Shown piece after piece: positions 9,403 to 17,119 of a DNA stretch of 64,000 nt; the stretch's first letter is position 1; each line of letters opens with the position of its first letter. The notes below the pieces were generated by a model. It saw nothing but the letters and a program-made list of their open reading frames with translations. It ran no database searches and was not told the DNA's origin. The position numbers and the translations under genes are program-made. Source of the DNA: Prevotella melaninogenica (lineage in GTDB: Bacteria > Bacteroidota > Bacteroidia > Bacteroidales > Bacteroidaceae); NCBI RefSeq assembly GCF_018127965.1, contig NZ_CP072349.1, positions 934,001 to 998,000 of the forward strand, given 5' to 3'.

Positions 9403-10764
9403 ATGGAAAGAAATCGTGTTTTACTTTGTCTCGCTCACATGAGTGGTAACGAGATGAAATACATCCAAGAGGCGTTTGATACCAATTGGGTGGTGCCATT
9501 GGGACCAAATGTCAATGGTTTTGAAGATGACTTGAGACGTTTCTCAGTTTCTGTAAGTCCTTCAGGTGAAAGGAGAAACTTCCTTGAAAAAGAGGAATAC
9601 CCACAGACAATTATGGCGCATGAGGATAATCCTGATAATCTTTGGAAGGAGTCTTTACCAGAATTGGAGGATAAGCGTATAGTTGCACTCTGTTCTGGTA
9701 CCTCTGCTGTACACCTCGCTTTAGTTGCATTGGGAGTTAAAGCAGGCGATGAGGTCATTTGCCAGAGTTTTACCTTCTGTGCCAGTTCACATCCAGTAAC
9801 TTACCTTGGTGCAACTCCTGTGTTTGTTGATTCAGAGAAGGAAACATGGAATCTTGACCCTGCACTTTTGGAGGAAGCTATTAAGGATAGAATTGCTAAG
9901 ACCGGTAAGAAACCTAAAGCAATCATTGTAGTTTATCTTTATGGTATGCCTGCAAAGATAAAAGAAATTCTTGCAGTAGCAGATAAATATGATATCCCTG
10001 TTGTAGAGGATGCCGCAGAGGGTTTAGGTTCAAGATACGAAGGACAGGTATGTGGTACCTTTGGCGAGTATGGTGTTCTCTCATTTAATGGAAACAAGAT
10101 GATTACTACATCAGGTGGTGGTGCACTTGTTTGTCCTAATGAGAAGGCTCGTAATAATGTGATGTTCTATGCAACACAGGCTCGTGAGGGTTATCCGTAC
10201 TATCAGCATGAGAAGATAGGTTTCAACTATCGTATGAGTAATGTTTGTGCTGGTATCGGTCGTGGTCAGATGACAGTCTTGGATGAGCATATTGCTCATC
10301 ACCGTCACATTGCTCATTTGTATGAAGAGGCTTTCAGTAAGATAGATGGTATTACCTTCCATGCAAACCCTTCATCGGAGTTCGATTCTAACTTCTGGCT
10401 GAATACAATGGTTCTTGACCCTTCTGTTAAGGTGAAAGGTCAGGAGAATGCATATAAGACAACAGTACAGGGAGCAGTAGGTGGTGCAGCTGGTGTTATT
10501 CATTCAGTAGATAATGCACATACTGATTGTGAACCAAATGCTAATGTTGAGGCTATGCGTGTCTTCCTTGATAAAGCCAATATTGAGAGCCGTCCTCTTT
10601 GGAAGCCAATGCACAAGCAGCCATGTTATAAGGATTGTCCAGCATACGTAAATGGAGTGAGCGAAAGTCTTTTCAAAGTAGGTATGTGTTTACCAAGTGG
10701 ACCATTAGTAACAGATGATGATGTGAAATATATTGTGGAGAAGATAAAAGAGGCAATGGAATAA
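9403..10764 (+). CDS. DegT/DnrJ/EryC1 aminotransferase (PglE-like) with two insertions
   Basis: 453 residues. A PLP-dependent sugar aminotransferase: SGTSAVHLAL for phosphate binding near residue 100, VEDAAEGLGS around 201-210 with the PLP-pairing Asp, and SFNGNK with the Schiff-base Lys at 232. It likely makes a UDP-4-amino-4,6-dideoxy sugar for the neighbouring sugar transferase. It is about 60-70 residues longer than usual relatives: extra segments lie at about residues 49-90 and 342-382. Both keep the frame and the same base character, so they look like real insertions. The final gene of the polysaccharide cluster. Confidence 0.92.
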   Translation: MERNRVLLCLAHMSGNEMKYIQEAFDTNWVVPLGPNVNGFEDDLRRFSVSVSPSGERRNFLEKEEYPQTIMAHEDNPDNLWKESLPELEDKRIVALCSGTSAVHLALVALGVKAGDEVICQSFTFCASSHPVTYLGATPVFVDSEKETWNLDPALLEEAIKDRIAKTGKKPKAIIVVYLYGMPAKIKEILAVADKYDIPVVEDAAEGLGSRYEGQVCGTFGEYGVLSFNGNKMITTSGGGALVCPNEKARNNVMFYATQAREGYPYYQHEKIGFNYRMSNVCAGIGRGQMTVLDEHIAHHRHIAHLYEEAFSKIDGITFHANPSSEFDSNFWLNTMVLDPSVKVKGQENAYKTTVQGAVGGAAGVIHSVDNAHTDCEPNANVEAMRVFLDKANIESRPLWKPMHKQPCYKDCPAYVNGVSESLFKVGMCLPSGPLVTDDDVKYIVEKIKEAME

Positions 10765-10877
10765 GTGCTATCTTTTATAACCCATATTAACCCAAACCGG
10801 TCATTAGACCACAATATGTGTATTTCTTTTTATTACGGTATTGTTTCCTGACATCTTTTATTTTCTTATCGGCATCT

Positions 10878-10970
10878 TGTTTGTCTTTGTAACTTGACGT
10901 AGCTCGCTACGCCTGCGTTACAAATCCAAACAATCTGCTCGAAAATAAAACAAAATATGTTTAGGAACTA
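10878..10970 (+). repeat. Intergenic repeat family C, copy 1 (stem-forming)
   Basis: The segment starts TTGTTTGTCTTTGTAAC, contains GTAGCTCGCTAC and continues GTTACAAATCCAAACAA, so its ends are partly complementary around a central palindrome. A related copy lies at 14878-14946 (shared TTGTTTGTCTTT, CTACGCCT and AAACAATCTG.TCGA). It fills much of the 380-bp gap between the aminotransferase gene and the insertion sequence; no gene is visible in this gap. Confidence 0.75.
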
Positions 10971-10987
10971 ATGCCCGATTTGGGATT

Positions 10988-11031
10988 AAGGGCTGACGTC
11001 GGAGATCTTAATGTCTTCGGTGTCAGCCCTT
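10988..11031. terminator. Hairpin, probable terminator of the polysaccharide cluster
   Basis: Arms AAGGGCTGAC and GTCAGCCCTT pair perfectly, with partial extension inward and a short T-rich tail (TTGTTGTGTTT) on the + strand. It lies 224 bp past the last polysaccharide gene. Confidence 0.65.
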
Positions 11032-11137
11032 GTTGTGTTTCTCCATATATTAGATTATGGTAATATCTGATTTACCTTGCCTTCTTATCCTATACATAAA
11101 AGCCGTTGGATTATCAAATGAATAAATAAAAATCTCA

Positions 11138-11145
11138 ATTTATAT
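11138..11145. repeat. Target-site duplication of the ISL3 element (left; right copy 12460-12467)
   Basis: ATTTATAT is present immediately outside each end of the element. Confidence 0.9.
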
Positions 11146-12459
11146 GGTTCATCCGACATTTCGAGTGATACGGCAGTCATGCAGTGCATAAAGTCGTAGA
11201 GTAAAGTATTTCTCGTCCCTAAATCCATACGCATTTCGTTTCATAACCTTTATCTTGTTATTAATACCTTCAACTTTTCCCGTTGATAGATGGCAATCGT
11301 ACCAGGCAAGGATCCCTTTCTTATAGGTTTTCACGGTAACAGCCATTTTCTGTAATTGTGTTATCTTACTTTGTTCAGCCTGTCTTATCCAGTCATCAAG
11401 CACTTTTTCTGCCATAGCCTTCATGGATTGCGACCATATCTGATGGAGTTGTTCCTTCAAATAGTATGCTTTTGACAATGGCTCATTCATAGCTAAGGCA
11501 TTCTCAAGCCTTGTCTTGTGCTGTTTATCAAAGATGTCTACACCATTGCCGAGTAGCAGATACCTTGTTCCTTTGAGTACTTTACGCTTATTTATATCTT
11601 TCTCCATACTATAAACTTTACGTCTGATATCATCAAGTTTCTCGTTCATTAACTTCACTACATGGAAATGATCAAATACATGTACTGCATCGGGACAATT
11701 CTCCATAACAGAGGCTATGAAAGCCGCAGACAAGTCTGTTGCCACATGCTTTATCTTTATATTCTTACGTTTGACTTTCCGCCAGAATTTCTTCAGAGCT
11801 TCACTACCCTTGCCATCGCCAACATAGATTATCCTGCCACTGTCCAAATCAACGACGATTGTCTTATAGACATGTCCTTTCCTAACAGCAAACTCATCTA
11901 TACCAATATTCTCTACACCCTCTAAAGATGGAGGACTATAATGACGCTTAAGGTAAGAGGAGTGTATTTCCTTTACAGTATCCCATGATACGCCCAAATG
12001 ATTCGATACGTCCTGAAGCGTCATGCCACGAAGTAAATCTACTACATACTTAGCAAAACGGTGAGTATAGCCGCAACTGCCAGTGGCAAAAGGAATTTTC
12101 TCCTGCTGATCGAAGTCACATTCCTTACATTTATAGCGTTGTACCTTCATGCGTATAGTTACTCGCTTGCCACCTATGGGAAGTCCAACAAAGTCTCGTA
12201 AACGATACCCATTCTTTACTATGGAGCGGGCATCACAAGAAGGGCAACATCTTATTCGTTCTTTTGCTTGCACATGCAAAATAATTCTATTACCTTTGTA
12301 CTCTTCACAAGTGCATTCGTGGGTATAAAGACCCCAAGCATGATATAGGAAACTGCTGTTCATATTTGTACATTTGTTGGTGCATATTCAAATATACAAT
12401 ATTTACAGCGGTTTCTTTTCGTATTTTATGTATTTATCACTCCAAATTCCGGAAGAACC
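11146..12459 (-). mobile_element. Complete ISL3-family insertion sequence (1,314 bp)
   Basis: Imperfect terminal inverted repeats lie at 11146-11170 and 12435-12459; read inward they start GGTTCATCCGACATTT and GGTTCTTCCGGAATTT, and 21 of 25 positions match. The element is flanked by a perfect 8-bp direct repeat, ATTTATAT, at 11138-11145 and 12460-12467, the target-site duplication length known for ISL3. One intact transposase gene fills it. The perfect duplication and open frame suggest a fairly recent, possibly still active, insertion into an intergenic region. Confidence 0.93.
11149..12363 (-). CDS. ISL3-family transposase
   Basis: 404 residues, full length for the family. The N-terminal zinc-finger region has CTCEEY and CCPSCD pairs, then a second finger-like CKECDF. 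The DDE catalytic domain follows: IGIDEFAVRKGH (first Asp), HVATDLSAAF (second Asp) and STGKVEGINNKIKV (Glu). It binds and cuts the element's inverted repeats for cut-and-paste movement. The stop codon (11149-11151) falls within the left inverted repeat, as in compact ISL3 elements. Confidence 0.96.
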   Translation of the reverse strand: MNSSFLYHAWGLYTHECTCEEYKGNRIILHVQAKERIRCCPSCDARSIVKNGYRLRDFVGLPIGGKRVTIRMKVQRYKCKECDFDQQEKIPFATGSCGYTHRFAKYVVDLLRGMTLQDVSNHLGVSWDTVKEIHSSYLKRHYSPPSLEGVENIGIDEFAVRKGHVYKTIVVDLDSGRIIYVGDGKGSEALKKFWRKVKRKNIKIKHVATDLSAAFIASVMENCPDAVHVFDHFHVVKLMNEKLDDIRRKVYSMEKDINKRKVLKGTRYLLLGNGVDIFDKQHKTRLENALAMNEPLSKAYYLKEQLHQIWSQSMKAMAEKVLDDWIRQAEQSKITQLQKMAVTVKTYKKGILAWYDCHLSTGKVEGINNKIKVMKRNAYGFRDEKYFTLRLYALHDCRITRNVG

Positions 12460-12583
12460 ATTTATATTAGGTTTGTATGTCAAGTGGATAAAAGGCATGA
12501 TTTTTTGCCGTTTTTGATATGTACGTGTCGCAAAAGTACGAAAAAAAACTGAACGAACGAAGAAAAGAATAGAAATTTAGTAC

Positions 12584-13366
12584 TTATTTTTCAAGTTTTA
12601 TTTTCTCTTCTTTTTTGATAATATCTTTTACATTATCTGGCGTTGTGGATGGTAATAACATCGTAGAAATCAATGAGTTGATAATTGTCGATATGTTTTT
12701 TAATTGCGTCGTCTTATTATCTTTATTGGTCGTGTTGTCTGTTGTTTTCGACAAAGAATCCTTAGGCAATGTAGCCTCATAATTTGTCCAACAAGCAGCA
12801 ACCATACGTTTTATCTGTGCAAGTCGTCCCTGCACATTTTCTTCCTGTTTATACTGGTTATAAATCTTTTCAGCATTCATATATTGGTCGTATGCTGGTT
12901 TCCATGATTGTAGAAACATATTGCATAAGCCCAACCTATAATAGACATCTCCTTTTTCTCGTTCATAACATACGGTTAGTGTTTTCTCATAATAGGGGAT
13001 TGCCTCCTTGTATTGCTTTAAGTTGAACTTGCTTTCTGCGGTTGTATAATAGTAGACTGACCGCTCATGTGGCGCAAATACTTCCAATTTAGGCATAACA
13101 CCCTCTAAGTATTTAACTGCTGCTTCATAATCCCAATCATGGTAATAGCAAAGACCTATATAAGCTTTGAAACGTTCGTTAAGCTTATATTCTTTATCCA
13201 ATCGCTGAAAGATAAGCAGGGCTTCATGATACTTTGCCGAAGTAAAGTATTCCAGTGCTTTCCCTAATTCTTCAGTATCCTTGTTCTTTTGTGCAAATGC
13301 AGGGATAGAAGTTGTAAGGCATAGCAGAAGCATTATGATTAATTTTCCAGTTCTTCTTACAGCCAT
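12584..13366 (-). CDS. Secreted tetratricopeptide-repeat protein
   Basis: 260 residues. A signal peptide ends at AFAQ around residue 26. Several TPR-like helix pairs follow: ALEYFTSAKYHEALLIFQRL, YIGLCYYHDWDYEAAVKYLEG, AESKFNLKQYKEAIPYYEKTL and YYRLGLCNMFLQSWKPAYDQYMNAEKIY. The C-terminus is low complexity with N/T/K-rich spacers. TPR proteins of this kind serve as periplasmic scaffolds; the partner is unknown. Its start overlaps the end of the HPPK-like gene by 10 bases, so the two form one transcription unit. Confidence 0.8.
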   Translation of the reverse strand: MAVRRTGKLIIMLLLCLTTSIPAFAQKNKDTEELGKALEYFTSAKYHEALLIFQRLDKEYKLNERFKAYIGLCYYHDWDYEAAVKYLEGVMPKLEVFAPHERSVYYYTTAESKFNLKQYKEAIPYYEKTLTVCYEREKGDVYYRLGLCNMFLQSWKPAYDQYMNAEKIYNQYKQEENVQGRLAQIKRMVAACWTNYEATLPKDSLSKTTDNTTNKDNKTTQLKNISTIINSLISTMLLPSTTPDNVKDIIKKEEKIKLEK

Positions 13367-13683
13367 ATTATCTTTTTTACAATCTTCTCGCCATATTGTG
13401 CAAGGTCAATATCAATCAGAACTTTTCCTATTTGATGATTTTCGTGAGAGTCACCCATAGTTTGTTCTATTTCCTTTAAGCATTGTATTACTTGGTTGAG
13501 AGATAATTTTGTATCAAAAGTTCCTATACAATTCAAGAATTTGTCAGACTTTATTCCAATCGGTTCAGTCCATTGTGTATCAGAGAATTTGACACCCTCG
13601 AAACGTTGTTTCAGTAGTGTCTGAGCTTTGAAAATATTCTCCTCCTGATTAGAATTTGAGCCAAGTGCAATGATTGTCTTCAT
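13357..13683 (-). CDS. HPPK-like (FolK family) short protein
   Basis: 108 residues. It starts MKTIIALGSNSNQEENI, the nucleotide/pterin-binding opening of 6-hydroxymethyl-7,8-dihydropterin pyrophosphokinase, followed by TEPIG, FLNCIGTFDT, LKEIEQTMGDS and KVLIDIDLAQYG (the DxD Mg-ATP motif). Canonical FolK is about 160 residues; here the C-terminal region after the DID motif is missing. Residues normally seen as R in the GR.R motif are replaced (MGDSHENHQIG). It may be a reduced or non-catalytic relative rather than the folate enzyme. Confidence 0.72.
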   Translation of the reverse strand: MKTIIALGSNSNQEENIFKAQTLLKQRFEGVKFSDTQWTEPIGIKSDKFLNCIGTFDTKLSLNQVIQCLKEIEQTMGDSHENHQIGKVLIDIDLAQYGEKIVKKIIWL

Positions 13684-13688
13684 GAATA

Positions 13689-13696
13689 CAAAGTTA
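13689..13696 (-). promoter_or_regulatory. -7 box for the HPPK-like/TPR operon
   Basis: On the - strand TAACTTTG matches TAnnTTTG. It ends only five bases before the ATG at 13683, so the transcript may be nearly leaderless. Confidence 0.6.
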
Positions 13697-13738
13697 CGTA
13701 TAAGTTTTGAAATCTTTGTGAGATTTAAGATAATTCAC

Positions 13739-13769
13739 TTTGTATTATATAATAAAACGCGTATTTTTG
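13739..13769 (+). promoter_or_regulatory. Bacteroidetes-type promoter of the glucosaminidase gene
   Basis: TTTG at 13739-13742, 19 bases, then TATTTTTG at 13762-13769: a full match to the -33/-7 consensus. It places transcription start near 13776 and excludes the TTG at 13740 as a start codon, because that TTG is part of the -33 box. Confidence 0.8.
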
Positions 13770-13797
13770 CAGTTATATAATCTAAAAAGAACTTTTT

Positions 13798-14750
13798 ATG
13801 AAGCGATATATCTTCCTTTTATCTCATTCCTCTATATGTTTTCTACCGTAGCGTCGGGACAGGCAAGGTGGAATCAAGTTTATCAATCCTATATTGATCA
13901 GTATAAAGACATGGCTATTGAAGGTATGCTGAAGTATGGCGTACCTGCAAGTATCACGTTAGCACAAGGTCTGCTCGAGAGTGGGGCAGGGCGTGGAAGA
14001 CTTGTTCTTCTTGGTAATAATCACTTTGGTATTAAATGTCATGGTTGGCTGGGTCGTACGATTTCACATGATGATGATGCAAAAGGAGAGTGTTTCCGTG
14101 CATATGATAGTGCGTTAGAAAGTTTTGAAGATCATTGTAAGTTTCTTCGTGACCGTCCCCGTTATAGAAGTCTGTTCAGTTTGGATAGATCCGATTATCG
14201 TGGTTGGGCGTATGGATTGAAGCGAGCAGGTTATGCTACCAATCCTGTCTATGCACAGAGTCTCATAAATCTTATTGAGCTTTATAAACTTTACGAGTAT
14301 GATAAGGCGAAAAGTTTTGATCGCTTTATGGCTCATCATAGTGGTGAGAATTCTGTTGTTCGAGGCATAGAAAATGGTCGTCCAAATCCTGTTCAGGTTT
14401 TGGGTGCACATCCTATCAATAAATACAATGACAACTATTATGTTATTGTAAGACAGGGAGATTCTTTTAAGTCGTTAAGTAAAGAATTAGAAATTAGTGC
14501 AGGCAAGTTGGCTAAGTACAATGAACGTGATAAGCATGAACGTCTGATTCCGGGAGAGTATATCTGGTTGAAGAAGAAGCAAAAGAAAGCTCCGAAGGAG
14601 TTTAAGAAGCGTCCATATTATGTACGCAAGTCAGAGAGCTTATACGATATTGCGCAACGTTATGGTATTCGTTTGAAGAGTCTTGTGAAGAAGAACGAAA
14701 AGATTGCCGAGCGTGGTCTGAGAATTGGTGACGAGGTGATATTGTATTAA
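13798..14750 (+). CDS. Glucosaminidase (FlgJ-like) with C-terminal LysM domains; apparent frameshift in signal peptide
   Basis: The mature region has a mannosyl-glycoprotein endo-beta-N-acetylglucosaminidase domain (YKDMAIEGMLKYGVPASITLAQGLLESGAGRG... NNHFGIKCH..., with the catalytic Glu in LLESG) and two LysM modules near the C-terminus (YYVIVRQGDSFKSLSKEL and YYVRKSESLYDIAQRYGI). It should cleave peptidoglycan in the periplasm or at the outer surface. The best start is the ATG at 13798 behind the promoter, but that frame stops early. Adding one T to the T4 run at 13817-13820 gives a good signal peptide (MKRYIFLF... ending ASGQA) joined to the main frame and a 317-residue protein. Without the change the first in-frame ATG is 13836, which lacks a signal peptide. 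Confidence 0.85.
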
Positions 14751-14827
14751 TCCCCAATCAGTCATTAGATTAAAGATTTTTTAAGCTTTAATAACCGATA
14801 GGAAACCAAGATAATTATTAATACACA

Positions 14828-14875
14828 TAACAAAGCCCTTATTTATCTGCTTATAGATAAGTAAGGACTTTGTTA
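14828..14875. terminator. Bidirectional terminator hairpin
   Basis: Arms TAACAAAGCCCTTATTTATC and GATAAGTAAGGACTTTGTTA pair with two mismatches over 20 bp around a short loop. It lies between the convergent glucosaminidase (+) and CobW-type (-) genes. Confidence 0.8.
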
Positions 14876-14877
14876 TT

Positions 14878-14946
14878 TGTTTGTCTTTACGCTGTTTACT
14901 ACGCCTTTGCAACAAATGTAAACAATCTGTTCGACAAGTAAAATAG
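14878..14946 (+). repeat. Intergenic repeat family C, copy 2
   Basis: TTGTTTGTCTTT, CTACGCCTTTGCAACAAAT and AAACAATCTGTTCGA parallel the copy at 10878-10970. Both copies follow directly on or near a terminator-like hairpin and have the same orientation. Confidence 0.7.
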
Positions 14947-14986
14947 TTAGAGTTCTTAAGAAATAGATAAGGACCTATGAGACTGA

Positions 14987-16243
14987 TTAGAAATCAGTCA
15001 GACAGGTATCCAATGCTTTGGTGATAGCCTCTTTGTCGAGGTCTTGACCAATAAACACGAGTTTCTGCATTCTGTCACCGTATGGCTCCTCCCAATCTTT
15101 CTTCAGTTTAGGATTATTTTCAAGGAACGCGCGCAACTGGAATGGTGGCATTGTAGCATACCATTGACCTGCATTGCGAAGGCTCACCTGCTTACCAGCC
15201 TGCTCAAAGACATAACAGATATCCTTCTCATTAGAGAAATAGCAGAGCCCTTTACAACGAATAATCTGCTTAGGCCACTGACGTGCTACGAAGTCATCAA
15301 AGAAATTAATGTCGAATGGACGGCGTGCATAGTAAACGAAGGTCTGGATGTTATACTCCAAAGCTTCACCGCTTTCTTCATTCTCCAAACCGTGATGATG
15401 GTGGCAGTGGTGGTGATGGTGATGGTCGTGATGGTGTTCGTCATGCTCATCGTGGTGGTGTTCATGCTCATCATGATCGTGATGATGTTCATGTTCATCC
15501 TCTTCCTCATCGTGACCTTCAATCTCTGCAATCCATGAAGCAGAGGTAGCAACCTTGTCAAAGTTGAAGTCTCCTGTATTGAGGATTTTATCTAAGTCAA
15601 CATCTCCATAATTACACTCGATAATCTCAGCCTTTGGTTGAAGTGAACGGATAATCTTCTTCACCAGTCCTAATTCCTCTTTGCTGACATCATCCACCTT
15701 ATTAAGAAGAATAATATTACAGAACTCAATCTGCTGGATAAGTAAGTTCTCAATGTCATCTTCTTGCAAGTCTTTCTTCAAAAGGTCGTTGCCAGCAGAG
15801 AATTCATCACACATACGACGTGCATCAACAACAGTCACAATAGAATCAAGTACTGCCTTACCTTTCTTAGCAAGGTCTGGATACATTTGTGGATATGCGC
15901 AGATAGTCTGTGCGATAGGGGCAGGCTCACAGATACCACTTGCCTCGATAACAATATAGTCGAACTTTTGCTGTGAAACAATTTCGTTCAATTGCTGCAC
16001 TAAGTCCATCTTCAGCGTACAACAGATACAACCATTTTGGAGTGCAACGAGCGAATCATCCTTCTGATCGACAACGCCACCTGCCTCAATGAGGTCAGCA
16101 TCAATATTCACTTCACCGATGTCGTTGACAATAACGGCAAACTTAATACCTTTCTTGTTGGCAAGAATCTTGTTTACTAACGTTGTCTTACCGCTGCCTA
16201 AATAACCTGTAAGCAGGAGGACAGGAGTCTCTTTTATATTCAT
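14987..16243 (-). CDS. CobW/COG0523-family GTPase with His-rich metal-binding segment
   Basis: 418 residues. G-loop GYLGSGKT at 13-20, the family CxCC metal site (CICC, 72-75), VIEASGICEP and the guanine-specifying NKVD. A strongly His/Asp/Glu-rich stretch at about residues 243-281 precedes the C-terminal CobW_C domain (YYARRPFDINFFD onward). COG0523 proteins are GTP-driven metal chaperones, several for zinc and one for cobalt. The His-rich insert argues for zinc or nickel binding; the client enzyme is unknown. A -7 box lies upstream at 16278-16285. Confidence 0.9.
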   Translation of the reverse strand: MNIKETPVLLLTGYLGSGKTTLVNKILANKKGIKFAVIVNDIGEVNIDADLIEAGGVVDQKDDSLVALQNGCICCTLKMDLVQQLNEIVSQQKFDYIVIEASGICEPAPIAQTICAYPQMYPDLAKKGKAVLDSIVTVVDARRMCDEFSAGNDLLKKDLQEDDIENLLIQQIEFCNIILLNKVDDVSKEELGLVKKIIRSLQPKAEIIECNYGDVDLDKILNTGDFNFDKVATSASWIAEIEGHDEEEDEHEHHHDHDEHEHHHDEHDEHHHDHHHHHHCHHHHGLENEESGEALEYNIQTFVYYARRPFDINFFDDFVARQWPKQIIRCKGLCYFSNEKDICYVFEQAGKQVSLRNAGQWYATMPPFQLRAFLENNPKLKKDWEEPYGDRMQKLVFIGQDLDKEAITKALDTCLTDF

Positions 16244-16277
16244 CTTATATGTCTTTTGTTTTATAATTCTTAGACTA

Positions 16278-16285
16278 CAAAGTTA
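16278..16285 (-). promoter_or_regulatory. -7 box upstream of the CobW-type gene
   Basis: TAACTTTG on the - strand, 35 bases before the start codon. Confidence 0.55.
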
Positions 16286-16361
16286 CAAAAAATATGCCAA
16301 GTGACATATTCAATACGATGAAATATTGCGTAATTTGGTCTTTCCTTTTCCTTAATGGAAG

Positions 16362-16399
16362 AAGCGTGGCTATGCCAATCAAAACACATAGCCACGCTT
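16362..16399. terminator. Terminator hairpin after the FKBP gene
   Basis: AAGCGTGGCTATG and CATAGCCACGCTT are perfectly complementary 13-bp arms around a 12-base loop, 58 bp beyond the FKBP stop on the - strand. Confidence 0.8.
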
Positions 16400-16456
16400 T
16401 CGGGGATGCGTGTTGTCATCTATTAACCCTTGTAGACAAAGGGAAGCCCCAACTAC

Positions 16457-16858
16457 TTATCCTATAGAAAACAGTTCTATCTCAAAAATCAATGTGGAAA
16501 AAGCAGGGATATCACCATCGCGTTTTGTTCCATAACCCTCTTGATAAGGGATATGAATACGCCAATGGTCACCCTTATGCATCGCACAGAGTGCCGTTTG
16601 AAATCCTGTAATCAGTTCGTTTACACGGAATGCTTCAAGAATACCTCTCTGCCAACTATCGTCGAAAACATTACCGTTAATAAGACTACCACGGTAATGA
16701 CAGGTGACAATAGAACGCTCAGTAACTTTTCCTTCACCACTTCCTTCTTTTATTACTTCGTATAGAATACCGTTAGGAAGTTTCTTGATACCTTCCTTCT
16801 GACTAAGTTCTCTAAGGTATTCTTCATTCTTTAATTTGTATTCTTGTTTCTTTCCCAT
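16457..16858 (-). CDS. FKBP-type peptidyl-prolyl cis-trans isomerase
   Basis: 133 residues from the ATG at 16858; an upstream ATG at 16897 adds 13 residues, but it would lie at or before transcription start given the -7 box at 16885-16892. The FKBP core is visible: VTCHYRGSLINGNVFDDSW, FRVNELITGFQTALCAMHKGDHWRIHIPYQEGYG and IPAFSTLIFEIELFSI. No signal peptide is present, so it should act in the cytoplasm, unlike the many exported FKBPs of this phylum. It catalyses proline isomerisation in folding. Confidence 0.9.
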   Translation of the reverse strand: MGKKQEYKLKNEEYLRELSQKEGIKKLPNGILYEVIKEGSGEGKVTERSIVTCHYRGSLINGNVFDDSWQRGILEAFRVNELITGFQTALCAMHKGDHWRIHIPYQEGYGTKRDGDIPAFSTLIFEIELFSIG

Positions 16859-16884
16859 ACATCTTAATTCTATATTAATGCACG

Positions 16885-16892
16885 CAAAATTA
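16885..16892 (-). promoter_or_regulatory. -7 box upstream of the FKBP gene
   Basis: TAATTTTG on the - strand, 26 bases before the chosen ATG. Confidence 0.5.
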
Positions 16893-16974
16893 GCCAATAT
16901 CTTTTGATTTCACAATTAATTCAATTACTTTTGTTTCGGCATAGTATTTGTACTATAGCTTATAAACGTACGAT

Positions 16975-17115
16975 ATGAATTTTGATAGAATAGAGAATGA
17001 TACACGTCGGGCAGAGTTGATTCGCGTGTTGGAGCATTCAATTGAGCGATTGTCATTGGCAGAGTTGGAAGCTTTGTATTACGACCTTGTTGCTAAGGAT
17101 TACATAAGGGAGTAG
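16975..17115 (+). CDS. 46-residue small protein upstream of the MATE gene
   Basis: A short open frame from ATG 16975 to TAG 17115, reading MNFDRIENDTRRAELIRVLE then SIERLSLAELEALYYDL. It is predicted to be two amphipathic helices with high charge and no membrane segment. The stop is four bases from the MATE start, so the pair is probably cotranscribed and coupled. I do not recognise a family. The helical heptad-like pattern and tight spacing argue for a real gene, perhaps a small regulatory or stability partner. Confidence 0.68.
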   Translation: MNFDRIENDTRRAELIRVLEHSIERLSLAELEALYYDLVAKDYIRE

Positions 17116-17119
17116 CGAA

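Noticed and set aside
13740..13836. TTG at 13740 as start of the glucosaminidase
   Set aside because: It is part of the -33 box of the promoter that drives the gene.
15286..15561. Overlapping frames on both strands inside the CobW-type gene (Met/Thr/Ile-rich or His/Asp-rich products)
   Set aside because: They are other-frame readings of the His-rich CAT/GAT repeat region of the real gene.
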